From Patella vulgata (taxonomy: Eukaryota; Mollusca; Gastropoda; Patellidae): a DNA stretch of 64,000 nt. The first letter of the stretch is position 1; each line of letters starts with the position of its first letter. Under the pieces are notes generated by a model. That model did not search any database, was not told the DNA's origin, and saw nothing but the letters and a program-made list of their open reading frames with translations. The position numbers were made by a program, and so were the translations under genes. The stretch is from contig NC_065883.2 of the NCBI RefSeq assembly GCF_932274485.2, forward strand, positions 79,022,559 to 79,086,558, in the 5' to 3' direction. This document shows, one piece after another, positions 1 to 12,008 of the stretch.

Positions 1-118
1 GGGGGTCTATCTGGTCAATTTACAATAGCAGCTATTACATGCATCATATGTTAATTCTTATCAGTAGTATAGTGGTATGTATTTTAGTTTGTATACCTGA
101 ACTCGCTTTCATCAACGG

Positions 119-452
119 GAGGATCAAGCTGGCTAAGTGGGTAAGAAGCCGGCTCGCTAGCCTGCAGGGCGGGTGTTCGATCCCTGCATTGGCCGAGAAA
201 GTTTCATCCAGATTTTACGGCGTGGTTCCCACTTGTCAGTGATGCAGGACGGAGGGCCTGACAAGGACAGCTGTCTAGTTGTTCGGATGGCACAAAAAAA
301 AACAAGTTCCCGTGACACATTGGCATGCACGTAAAAGATCCCTTGACAGTTGGAATTCGATATAAGAGTAGTGCCGCTGTCCGGGCAAAATTTCCCTCAT
401 AGCACCCCGTATGGCGCATGCCCGTCTTCATTAACCCAGGTCGGTACTTTGA
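119..452 (+). repeat. SINE family A copy, 3' truncated
   Basis: tRNA-derived SINE. The head has an A-box-like GGCTAAGTGGGTAAG and a B-box-like GTGTTCGATCCC, followed by the body seen in many other copies here (GGACAGCTGTCTAG, GATCCCTTG.CAGTTGGAATTCGATATAAGAG, GGGCAAAATTTCCC, CCCGTCTTCATTA). The copy stops before the usual 3' tail. It lies upstream of the host gene promoter, in the same direction. Confidence 0.85.
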
Positions 453-1701
453 TGTTGAATGGCATCTAATTTGAACCTTCTCATGATTTAAAGATACTTT
501 CCCAGAAAAGTATTTATCGGGTGGCAATTTTGGTATAATCGAAAGTAGAAATATCCAATCTTACTAGAAAAATACTGGATTCCCTGAAAAACACTCATGA
601 AGCGTATACAGGACAAAAATGTAAGGGTTCCCCTAATCGACAACCCGACGATTAGGGATGTCTGCTCGAGTGACGTCAAAGCTTGCACGAGAAGATCCCG
701 GCGTTAGTGAGCGCTTGTTGTATGTATTGATAAAATTGATGACGAAATTAAGCGTACAACAGTATCTGAGATAAAAACCGCGGAAAAAGACGTGGGCAGT
801 GGATAATCCGTGAATTTAATTAGGCGTCGATATTTGTGATAAATAATCAGCGACCAAAGACAGCATCGTCGTGTATATGAAATGAATTCTCCTCGGGCTT
901 CACGAACATGTTGCTAGGTACTGTGACACGTGACACAAACATGACCCCTTTTAATCGATTTTTTATAGCAGGGTTTCCTTCACAAATTCAATGTTTTGAA
1001 AATGATTTGAAGCAAAATTTGGATAGATTAATTAGTTTGAATATGTTTGTAGTCCAAATATATCATCAAATCACCTGGTTTGTTCGCGGGAAAGTAACTT
1101 TATATGGAACTATCTCCACTTTGATTTGGAGTTAGTCCACGAATGATACATAAATTATTCTAGTTTTTGGTATATTTATATTATAATTCCGCCTTCAACC
1201 TGGATATGGAAATGTCATTTTGCATTTACAGATCCTCACAAGGAACACTTCATTCCTGCAATTCCTACATTGTCTTATTCCAGTTCAATCAAATAACGCA
1301 CTTCGAGGAATGTAAAGGTACACACACCCATACACAACTGTATGCATTTATTGTATAGGAACAAATAACAGCTTGAAATGTAAAGTTGTAAGATTTGTTA
1401 TTCACTACAGTATGGGGTTGTCCCTTTAATTCTATATTCACTTTTATAATGGCATGATTGGACTTTAATTGATATTTATTGTATTAAGACAGATAAGAAC
1501 AATATAATTAGTGTGCTATTTCTTTTTTAAACACGATCTATTCTATAAATATTTATAAAGTACAATATATAATTACGGGATTTGACAACAAGCCGGAGTT
1601 ACTATCAATTCATCTCCTGTTAGAAATTATTTACAGAAAATATAAATACATTGTTTAAAATTATAATCTTATATACTGGTATATAATTACTCTCAATTAA
1701 T
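453..1701. other. upstream DNA, no gene recognised
   Basis: AT-rich DNA with no coding signal, RNA gene or known repeat that I can support. Short open frames here have no family resemblance. Confidence 0.5.
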
Positions 1702-1791
1702 TAATCAAAATATTATATTAGATACAGTAAAACTGAGTTAATATCCTAATCAAAATATTATATTAGATACAGTAAAACTGAGTTAATATCC
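1702..1791. repeat. 45-bp tandem duplication
   Basis: The unit starting TAATCAAAATATTATATTAG occurs at 1702 and again at 1747 with no visible difference. It lies about 300 bp upstream of the predicted transcription start, so it may be a recent duplication near a promoter. Confidence 0.9.
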
Positions 1792-2056
1792 AGAACAGAT
1801 TTATTTGTGTAGATTGTTCTTCGTAGTCTATTTACGTTTCTATAATATAATATTGTTTATCCGATTTACGGAATTTTTCCAAGAACAACATGTTTTTACT
1901 TTTTACTCTCCAATGTATTACAAATTGTATCACAGCTTTCGTAATATCTGTTTCTTAGAAGTAAATATGAGCGATACCATAAATAGTGGTTCTTTACGTA
2001 GAAATCTGATAAAGATATGAATAACATCTGTAAAGAAACTAACACGTCATCGTTTG
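1792..2056. other. promoter-proximal DNA, nothing recognised
   Basis: AT-rich sequence between the tandem duplication and the E-box/TATA cluster. No further motif is supported. Confidence 0.4.
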
Positions 2057-2110
2057 CACGTGATCTTATCAGCTATAAAAACAAGAGTCGCTGACATTAA
2101 TATTAGTTTA
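2057..2110 (+). promoter_or_regulatory. core promoter of the F5/8C-EGF-ZP gene
   Basis: A TATAAAA box lies at 2074-2080. About 17 bp upstream is a CACGTG E-box (2057-2062), followed by a GATA-like site read on the - strand (CTTATC, 2065-2070). Transcription would start near 2105, leaving a 5' leader of about 90 nt before the ATG at 2194. The placement relative to the first coding exon is what makes this convincing; no start-site data are available. Confidence 0.6.
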
Positions 2111-2193
2111 CAAGCAGAATAACTTTTGTTTAAAACAGACTCTCGACGTCTAACATTTGAAAATACAAGTTCCAATATAACGCATCAGCCAGT

Positions 2194-2245
2194 ATGGATA
2201 TGAAATTAACCGTTCTCGTTGTCTTGGCAACCTTGTGTGGTGTAG
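2194..2245 (+). CDS. exon 1: signal peptide
   Basis: ATG opens MDMKLTVLVVLATLCGVG, a short charged start followed by a hydrophobic core: a textbook signal peptide. A second in-frame ATG at 2200 is possible. The exon ends in phase 1 before GTAAGT at 2246. The next exon with matching phase is 16.3 kb away; first exons carrying only a signal peptide are common in secreted metazoan proteins. Confidence 0.85.
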
Positions 2246-5200
2246 GTAAGTTGGTATTTTAAATTTATCTAATTAACTTTAAATGGAATGGATTTGGATT
2301 TCTGTTCAATCAAAAAGATATTAAAGACACTATATAGCCTTTCGTTGATTTTTGGTGATGTAATAATAATTTTTGATTTTACTATGTTGTTAAACTCGGC
2401 GTGTACAAATCAGATGGTTTTGAGAGAAATCTGCCTATCCATAAAAATGAAATGAAATGTCATCGTGCTTTTCTGTACCAACGGGCTAATGGAGAAGGAT
2501 ACGTACGAAGTATTGTGTGGGGGTGGGGGTGCCCAGACAGCGATGCTAGGGCAAAATCTTACGTCAAATTCCAACTGTCACCGGATCTTTTACGTGCTCA
2601 TAAACGAACCATTGGTAGGTGGAATATAGGTACAACCACCGTTGTTAGGGCGTGACGTTAAACCAGTTCCTATTACTTGCAATGATTTCATGGATTAACA
2701 AAACAAGAGATCAGATTGAAAGTGAAAGTTCTTATATATAATAGCGTAGGCCTATTGAAAATGTTCGCCAGGGCAGTAGAATTGTGTCTAGATGACTGAA
2801 ATTAACTGGATGTTTTATAGTGTCTCGTCAACACGCGAGTTTTGCCCATTTGGAGCCTTACAACCTATATTTTCATTAAAGATGAGCGGGGCCACAACAG
2901 ATCGTTTTCCAACTACACCGTCTCTCACCAGTAATACAATTTTAATAAATTTGATTACCTTTTTTTTTTAAAAAAATCGGTTCATTTCGCAAGGACGAAT
3001 AAAATAAACCGGGGGAAACGCCAATATTATAAGTTGTAAATGTTCCAAAAAAAAAGGACATTCCCGTAAATCATCCAAACATTAAAAGAAACTAAAAGCA
3101 GATTGGAGGAGGGGGGGGGTAGGAATTAAACCGCCACTGCCCTGGTTAATCGACATCCCTATTTCGTCCAAATTCGGCATGAGGCATGTGAATTGTAACC
3201 TGCGATACCGTGCGACAGCTTCAAAAAACATATTTCCCGCGACAATTGCCTTATTATTAAATTTCTCGCCACTCCGGACCCACCATTGTAGTAGGTCACA
3301 ATCATTATTCTTCTTATGAGGCCCCTTCTAATCCTCTACCCTCAAAATCAAAGTGTGTTTTAAACATAGTTGAACAAATCCGAGAATGATGAAAGATGGT
3401 TAAGACTGCGTGGCGTGTGAGAAAGGTTTGTGACAGTACTGCGAGCGTGCTTCTTTTGTGTTAGCTTGACGTATTTTAAGATTTCTTATGTTGGGGGGTG
3501 CGTAGCTCTAATACGTCGAAGCACACAGCGCTCTCACAATAATTGTTATTCAAGAAGCTTTAATCTATAAGAAACATAAGTACTAATTATTTGACGTCGA
3601 TCTGGGTTTATTAACGAATGAACATAAATAACACAAATAAAGATATATGAAATCATAATTAAAACATCATTTACAAATTATCTAGTAATGAATAGTTGAA
3701 TATATAAAGTAAGCATATATTATGTGATCAAGTGCAATTGTAAGCTATTTCACATTATCATATTATGCATAAAAGAAACATACATTTAATCAATAGCAAA
3801 TATAAAGTATTATCATATTATGTGAATAAGTATAGTAAACTATTACACATTATAATATTTGGAATAACATAAACATATATACTAAATGAATTATTAGGCG
3901 ACACAATTATAAACTAACTCACCTATAAGAAACATAAGTACTAATTATTTGACGTCGATCTGGGTTTATTAACGAATGAACATAATTGTTCGTATTTCGT
4001 CTCTTATATTTATACCCAGTCGCTATCGCCAACTTAATATCTTAATAATAATTACACTAGAATTATTTGAACATATACATGATAAGGGTTAACCATATAA
4101 TACAAAATGTGATATAAATTAACATATTGACAACTAGATTTAGGTTGACAAATTTTAAAATTACCACAGCCATAACAGGATACATTTGTTTTCCATCTTT
4201 GAGATCCATTTTGCCTTGGTTGCTGAAACTGTTGTCTTTGAATACGTTGTCCACCATTTCGTTTCTCTTGCCAAGATCCACCATTATGTTGTCTACCATT
4301 TTGCTGCCAAGATCGGTCATTCTGCTGTCTATCGTTATATTGCCACGATCCACCATTCTGTTGACTTGGTACACCGGTCGGTTGATAGTATCCGTCATAT
4401 TGTTGATACCAATCAGCACGGCGATTGTCAGAAAACATATCTCCTGAATAAGGTTGGAATTGTTGCGAATTTGATCTATTCGGATGGTTGATACCTTGTT
4501 GATCGGTATGCTGTTTTAAAGCTGCAACCAGCATTTCTTGCATATCTTGCGTATCAACCATGCGAACACTTGGAGTTAAACACATCTGTTGTTCTGTTGT
4601 TTTAGCAATTTGTCGAACTTCATCTAATGTCTTAGGGTCTTTATTACGTACCCAAGGTTGTAAGGACGCATTTAGGCCTTTTAATACATACGAAACTAAT
4701 ATGTTTTCTTGTATTTGATGTCCACTAATGTTACACTGCACTCGGTCGATGTATTCATCCACTGTTTCTGATGGTAACTGTTTCACATCCAAAAGCGAAG
4801 TGTCAAATATTTTGGACACAGAAAAACGATCAGATAATGATTTTAAATACGGTTCGATCGATTCAACCGTGAAATCTATGTCTATAGTGTCAAAATATTT
4901 CTTTGCGGTACCTTCTAACAAACTGCCTAAAGTAAATAATTGGTGACATATCGGTAAATTACTTACTGTAATGTATGCCCTAAAACGCTTGAGCCATACT
5001 TCTATATTTTGTCCAGGGGCACCACTAAATTTTTCTGTGTAAGTTGGTTTACTCACCGACATATCGCTGGTTTCTACACTAAAATTATTTCCAGAGGTAT
5101 TCGAGTTTCGGTATTTTCTCTAACACTGGATATTTCTATATTGTCTGCTTCTTTTGCTGTTTCTGTACCTGAAGTACTAGATTCGTTGTTTCTTTCTCCT

Positions 5201-6454
5201 CTCGTATTCCTAAGATCGTATGGAAATATACTTGGTACAGCTCCAGTACTTTTATCTTGTCGGTTGTTCATATCACACAGGATCTTCCGGACTCCACCAC
5301 TTGCGAGCGTGCTTCTTTTGTGTTAGCTTGACGTATTTTAAGATTTCTTATGTTGGGGGGTGCGTAGCTCTAATACGTCGAAGCACACAGCGCTCTCACA
5401 ATAATTGTTATTCAAGAAGCTTTAATCTATAAGAAACATAAGTACTAATTATTTGACGTCGATCTGGGTTTATTAACGAATGAACATAAATAACACAAAT
5501 AAAGATATATGAAATCATAATTAAAACATCATTTACAAATTATCTAGTAATGAATAGTTGAATATATAAAGTAAGCATATATTATGTGATCAAGTGCAAT
5601 TGTAAGCTATTTCACATTATCATATTATGCATAAAAGAAACATACATTTAATCAATAGCAAATATAAAGTATTATCATATTATGTGAATAAGTATAGTAA
5701 ACTATTACACATTATAATATTAGGAATAACATAAACATATATACTAAATGAATTATTAGGCGACACAATTATAAACTAACTCACCTATAAGAAACATAAG
5801 TACTAATTATTTGACGTCGATCTGGGTTTATTAACGAATGAACATAATTGTTCGTATTTCGTCTCTTATATTTATACCCAGTCGCTATCGCCAACTTAAT
5901 ATCTTAATAATAATTACACTAGAATTATTTGAACATATACATGATAAGGGTTAACCATATAATACAAAATGTGATATAAATTAACATATTTACATTACTG
6001 AGACGTAACTCAAATATAGGTACATACTAAATCAATGACTAGGATGCATGTTAAGTAATATTAAATTATTTTAAGATTGTTGTGTAGAAAAGGTAAATAG
6101 ATAAAACAGTGCGTCCAGATTAGAACGATCAGGGTTCGGAGTAAAGATTAACTTATCCACTTTAAAGCAATTAATCAATTAAGATAAGTAAATACATGTA
6201 TATCAAAATATGTACTATAACAGTACCAAAACTATTATAAGCTTACCCTCTCCACTTTGAGGCCCCCGACTTCAGTCTGCCAAGCATATAACAGGAAAAT
6301 CCGGCACTGGACATTATAATTATTCAACATATCTGAGCAGAGCTTATAATAATACATAAATATATAAATAAATAAGATACACAAATAATAAACAATTCGG
6401 TGCTAAAAGTTCCCTCGTAGCCTGTTTCATAATGTCAATCACAAAGAATAAAGC

Positions 6455-6497
<43 letters not shown>

Positions 6498-9400
6498 ACG
6501 TCCACTCGACAGACACAAACTAGCCCATTTCGGGACCCTACATATTCAATTTTATTTGCAATTCTTTATATACTGTTACTTCCACATAGCTGTGTTTATA
6601 TTTAGAACAGTGAGTTTATAGCCACAGTGGTGAGTTACGTGATATATAACACACTGTTCATTAATTATTAAGTAACACTATAGGCCTAGACGTGTATAGT
6701 CATACGCTTCAATAAGTTTAATAGGATTATTTTTAGTTTATCCCTCACTGATTTCTTTGTGATTTGGTTTAAAAATACAGGGCGTATGGATATGCAACTG
6801 GTTATTCCAAATTTAAAGCACCAGTGTCAAAATAAAAGTAATACTTTGAGCAATCATTAAGAACTTTTATTTTTAAAATTCTGAAACAATATTATTCGAA
6901 AGGGTCTGTTCATTCAAACTTAATTTATGGACAATATAGCAATAATGAGTCATTATAATATTTATTACAAGCTTTTAATTCGGATGACTTAATGACATTA
7001 AAATAGTGGGGGTTTTTTGTTTTGGGACTTTTGGGGGGGGGGGGGGGGCGCGGTCTGGTTTGGTGTGACGTTAAATTATATTTTTAAAAGTGGAAGTAAG
7101 TCTAGGTTATCAAGCCCGACAGCCTTTTATAATACAAACCGTTAAATATACATATTTAATTTTTAAAATTCTAACAGTTTGGTTTAAGGTGTCGGCATGT
7201 TTGTCGAGCTACTCTGTGCGTAATGAGTCATTATAATTAGGCTATCAAGCCCGACAGCCTTTTATAATACAAACCGTTAAATATATATATTTAATTTTAA
7301 AAATTCTAACAGTTTGGTCGAGCTACTCTGTACGTATGTCGTTTTGTTTTTTAATTTTAATACCACTTTTAATCCAAACAATTTCATTTATTTAACGCAC
7401 ATTAGAGAATATTCTGTCAGAATAGTAGTTTCGTTAGAGTATTTTGTTTATATCGACTAATAAAAAGGGAATTGAAACGATTAAACATACATTATGCAAG
7501 CACAAAATCTGCTTATTGCAGGTCTTTCTTCAGGTCTGAAATGTTATCTAAACTATTAATTAAACATTAATCAGCTTATCCAGATCATAATCAACACTCG
7601 ATGTCATCGCTAGCCTGCGAAATGTACTAGATTAGGATCCGATTTGTTGCTCAACATTCATTCATGATTAAATCATGAAATGGATAATCGAGACTATATT
7701 TTTTTATCGTGCCGACTTTATTAATGATGATCGAGGCTAGGTCGAAACTTAAGTCGCTAAATTCTCGGTTCAGAATGGATCAATTTGACTGAAACTTTCA
7801 GCAAATGGCCTTTACATTATCTAGTTTTTAACTTTTATAGTGAGAAGTGTCAGCTCTTTATCTAATCTCCCATAAATTATTTTCAAGAAAATGAATGTAT
7901 TGTATTCAAATAATGTACTTAATTATGTAATAATAACATTGTTTTCTTTTTGAAATATGTAAATGATCTGGATTGTTGTGTCTTAAAGTAAAATGATCCA
8001 AACCTATTCCATTCATTTATTTTCATAGTGAGGTTCAATTTGTTTGCATTTATTTGGTTTTTCTATCGGAAAAACTTTGAAATAACACATAATGTTAATC
8101 TTGGCCTCGATGTTCGTGGATAGACACGAATTGTTCTTTAGTTCACTGGCGTTCAATGACAAAATCGATGACGTCATGAAATCAATAGAAAATAATGAAA
8201 ACTTTAGATGGTCAAAACTCTCATTTTGATATATCGATAACTAATTTTAGACGAATATCCTCTTTGATAAAACTTGTGTATTGTATGAAAGTCTGTATCT
8301 CCCTTTTAGTTTGGAATATTGTGTCTTAAAAATACCAACAATAGTAATATCATTATGTTTACATGTGACGTGCGCGCAGCACCAACACAAACTTCTCAGC
8401 CCAGAGTCATATTCAGATCTTTCGTTGCAATCTGTTTCACAGAGAATTACGAAAGTCTTGTAATATCTCTGTAAAAGATGACTGTCTTCAACACGTGCAA
8501 TCACATCACGCAGCGACAATCATTGGCTCAACGCACGTGCATTATTTAAATAAGACGTAACTGGTTGGGGCAGAATGGTGCCTTTTACTCATTTTAATAC
8601 CCATTTACACTAAATAGGAAATATATTTTACCTACAAATACTTCAAACGTCTTTATTCATTTTTCTAATACATAAAAAAAAAAAATGTTTTAGAATTTAA
8701 TTTGTCGGAGGAAAAAAGTTAATATTGGGGACTCATTAAGTCGCATCGATGTCATCCTTATCAGTGACTGTAGAGGCCTAGCGAAACTTCACTTCTGATC
8801 AGTGTGCTTTCGTTGCCGTAAGCACTGACAAGATTATTAAATTGTCCCTATAAATAATTCAAAATTAAAACGGTACTGTACAGTTTTATCGTTCGTATGA
8901 AGCAAAACTTAAATGTATACCGGAATTAAAATAACCTTGACCTAGATTTTCTGATTGGAAAGTTCTGCAGATTAAAATATAAGATTTGTTTAGCAATGTG
9001 GGGTCTTTGTGTCTAGTTCACCTGAACTCAATAAAGCTGGCACAGGAAAAAACTGGACAATCTATCTACCCAGCTCTGTGGGGATCAAACATAGATCCAC
9101 AAGAGAGAAAAAGAAATACTGGTTTAATTCCTACTTGTCTTCATCAATGGGTTAGAAATGAAATTAAATGGGTTTTAAGGTCCTACTGTTCTGCTCCGAC
9201 TAGGCTAATGAAGACTAGGTCAATCAAGATGGTCATGCACCATACAGTGTGCTATGAGGAAAAATTTTCCTGGACAGTGTCACTATGGTCTACACTTATA
9301 TTGAATTACAACTGCCAAGGGATCTTTTACATGCACACCAATGTGTATGTGGGACCTGTGTTTGTCCCATCTGAACGACTAGACAGGAGGAAATCAGGAC

Positions 9401-11970
9401 GGCAAATCCCAATGAACTTTCTCAGGCAATTCCGATGGCCCAACCCGCAACCTCCAGACTAACGGGCTGTATTCTTACTCACTTAGCCACCGTGGCTCCC
9501 CCATCAATGCGTTACTAAATGAAGATGAGCATATGGCACATTCAGTGTACTAGGCAGAAATTTGACCAGACAGCTGCACCTACTCTTCGTCAAATTCTGT
9601 CAGGAGCACACTGGTGGACCTTGTTTTTGTCCTTATCCTAACTAGGAACACTTTTACCTTCCCCTAACCCTTGCCTCATTCTGCACCAATGACATGAGGA
9701 AACCACTGAAAACAGGACTTCCTGGTTGTTAAGCCAGCGGCGTACTCACTGAACCCCTGTGATTCTTAGAAAGTGGGTCATTTCGGGACTAAGAAAAGTT
9801 TAATCTTGAAGTTAGGTAACCAACCCACTATTTGACTTGCACAAGCGTGGGCTTGAAACCACAACTTGAATCAATGACAGATCTAATGATCTAAACATAG
9901 ACAAGTTAGTCCTTCAGAGATAAAAATAATTCTTTAATTGTAAATTATCTACTAAACACAAGATACAGCTAAGAATGTTTCATCTTTTTAATTTTCATCT
10001 TTGATTTTGTGTGTGATATAAATATGTTTGACATATATGTACAATGATTTTATAAAACAGTAATTATTATATATAATATACAATTAAAATATAAATAATA
10101 TTTTGTAAATAATACATTAATAAAATATATGTAGATAACACGGCAGTGTCGTGGATGGAATATGTAATCAAATAATTAACTGTATGCCAATAATAACACA
10201 TCTATCAACTGTTTTTCTAAATCTTTTTTTATACGCCCACATGGAAATCTGGTCGTATATTGCCGCCCCCCCCCCCGTCCGTCCGTCGGTCCGTCGTCCA
10301 CAATTTCTTGTGAACGATCTAGAGGCTAAAGTGAATATCCGATTGACTTTAAATATATACACAGTGTTTAAGGTCATGAGACGAAGAACCCTATTGATTT
10401 TCAGCGATATTCGATAATAACTACCAGAGTTATGGCCCTTGATCACTTTGAAATATCTTGTGGACAAAGGCCATGAGACAAAGAATCGATAATTACTTAA
10501 TGAGCTATTATTCGTAATAAGATTTTCATGTGTTGTAAACGTTCTCCTTACTGATAAAAGAAAAAATATGTGACAACCCTTGTTGACTGCCCGGACGACT
10601 TAGCTGTTGTGGGCGTATGTTTCGTCGGCTGGCAATCTATCTTCTCTGTTAAGAACATACACAGTTGTTCTTATCTATGTGTATTATCTTTAATTAATTC
10701 TGTTATACGAGTCTTCTTCTCACTAACGATTAGCTGAAAATACAAAACAACTGACTATAAAATAGATTCAATTACATTATGTTAAAAACATATGTTACAA
10801 GATATTTATGCAAGTAACCTAGCTCTGAGCATGGTTGCTAAGCAACCTGTAATATGAGTACATGCCCATAAACAGAGAGAGAGAGAGAAATGGGGTATAA
10901 CGTTCACTCAACACAAACAAGGTCCTTTCGGGAATATCGCCTGGTTCAATTTTATTTCAATAATTCGCTTGGCGCGTAGGTGTGTTTAGCAGCAGGAGCT
11001 AGGAAACCGGAGGACCCAGAGAAAACCCACGTAAAACCGGGGAATCGAAACCACACCAGTTGAATCTATGACAGACCTTATGATACAGTTTGCACATGTT
11101 AACCATTCGGCCATCCCCCCTCCCCCCTCCCCCCTCTTTATAAACAGATTACCAAGTAGTGGCTGGCGGTTTTCAACAATGGACTTACTTAATTTGATGG
11201 ATGGAGGGTGGGGGATGTGTGTGTATTATTTTAATTTATTCAAAACACTTACAGATAATTCATTGACTTCCTCCGAACATTGGATTTCTGCCACTCGTAA
11301 TTTTTTCCTTCATTTCTTCGATACCACGATTAACAACAACAGTTTCAAGTTTTTCTAAATCAACAATACAACCAAACTTCGCTATCATCATTTCATTCAT
11401 TTCACTAATTTTCTTCTCAATTTCTTTTCTGTATATTTTCAACTGGGAATGCGTCCTTTGTGCTTCTCTGTAAAATAATTTAATAAAACCAATTCAAAAT
11501 AAATGAAAGAGAGACTCATGAATTTCTGTTGCTTAGAGATGTCCTTAATCCCTGTTAAGGGGAAATAATTATGCCCGAAAACTTGAGGAATTAACCCTGA
11601 ACTGAGCACTGTGACAGACTTAAAGGTAAGCAAAAGTCTACATAATGACTGCCTAGCCATTGTGACATCTGTTGACAATAGTCACCACTAAATGGATATT
11701 CCTTAATTTGTGATCTTTTAGTAGAGCACAGGAATTCTACAATGGTATAAACTAATTTCTTCTCGCAATATCATTGGGTATGTGGAACCACAGCGGCTAA
11801 GTGGGTAAGAAGCTGACTCACTAGCCTGGAGGTCGGGTGTTCGATCCCTGCATTGACCGAGAAATTTCATTGGGATTTCCCGGCGTGGTTTTCCCTTGTC
11901 AGTGTGTACACAGGTTCTCGGTTTTTTGTTTCATCCAAATAACTAGACTGTCAAGGGGAGACAACACCGG

Positions 11971-12008
<38 letters not shown>

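Larger units (their letters stand above)
3440..5990 (-). mobile_element. young LTR retrotransposon fossil, Gag-only (Ty3/Gypsy-type Gag)
   Basis: Two direct repeats of 689 bp (3440-4128 and 5302-5990) flank about 1.17 kb that encodes a retrotransposon Gag-like protein on the - strand (about 4130-5062), with the N-terminal Gag core and a Cys-rich nucleocapsid-like end. No pol genes lie between the LTRs, so it depends on other elements for movement, like the Gag-carrying terminal-repeat elements known in plants. I found one visible difference between the two LTRs by eye, so the insertion is recent. Each LTR carries an internal 63-bp repeat. It lies in intron 1, antisense to the host gene. I did not find a convincing target duplication. 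Confidence 0.8.

Noticed and set aside
119-200. tRNA gene in the SINE head
   Set aside because: A- and B-box words are present but the cloverleaf is degenerate and the unit repeats with a long SINE body. The same applies to all other SINE heads.
8247-8519. Overlapping open frames on both strands
   Set aside because: No start context, splice signals or similarity; overlapping antisense frames of this length are expected by chance.
9700-9900. Another SINE B copy
   Set aside because: A few words resemble the head and body, but order and identity are too poor.
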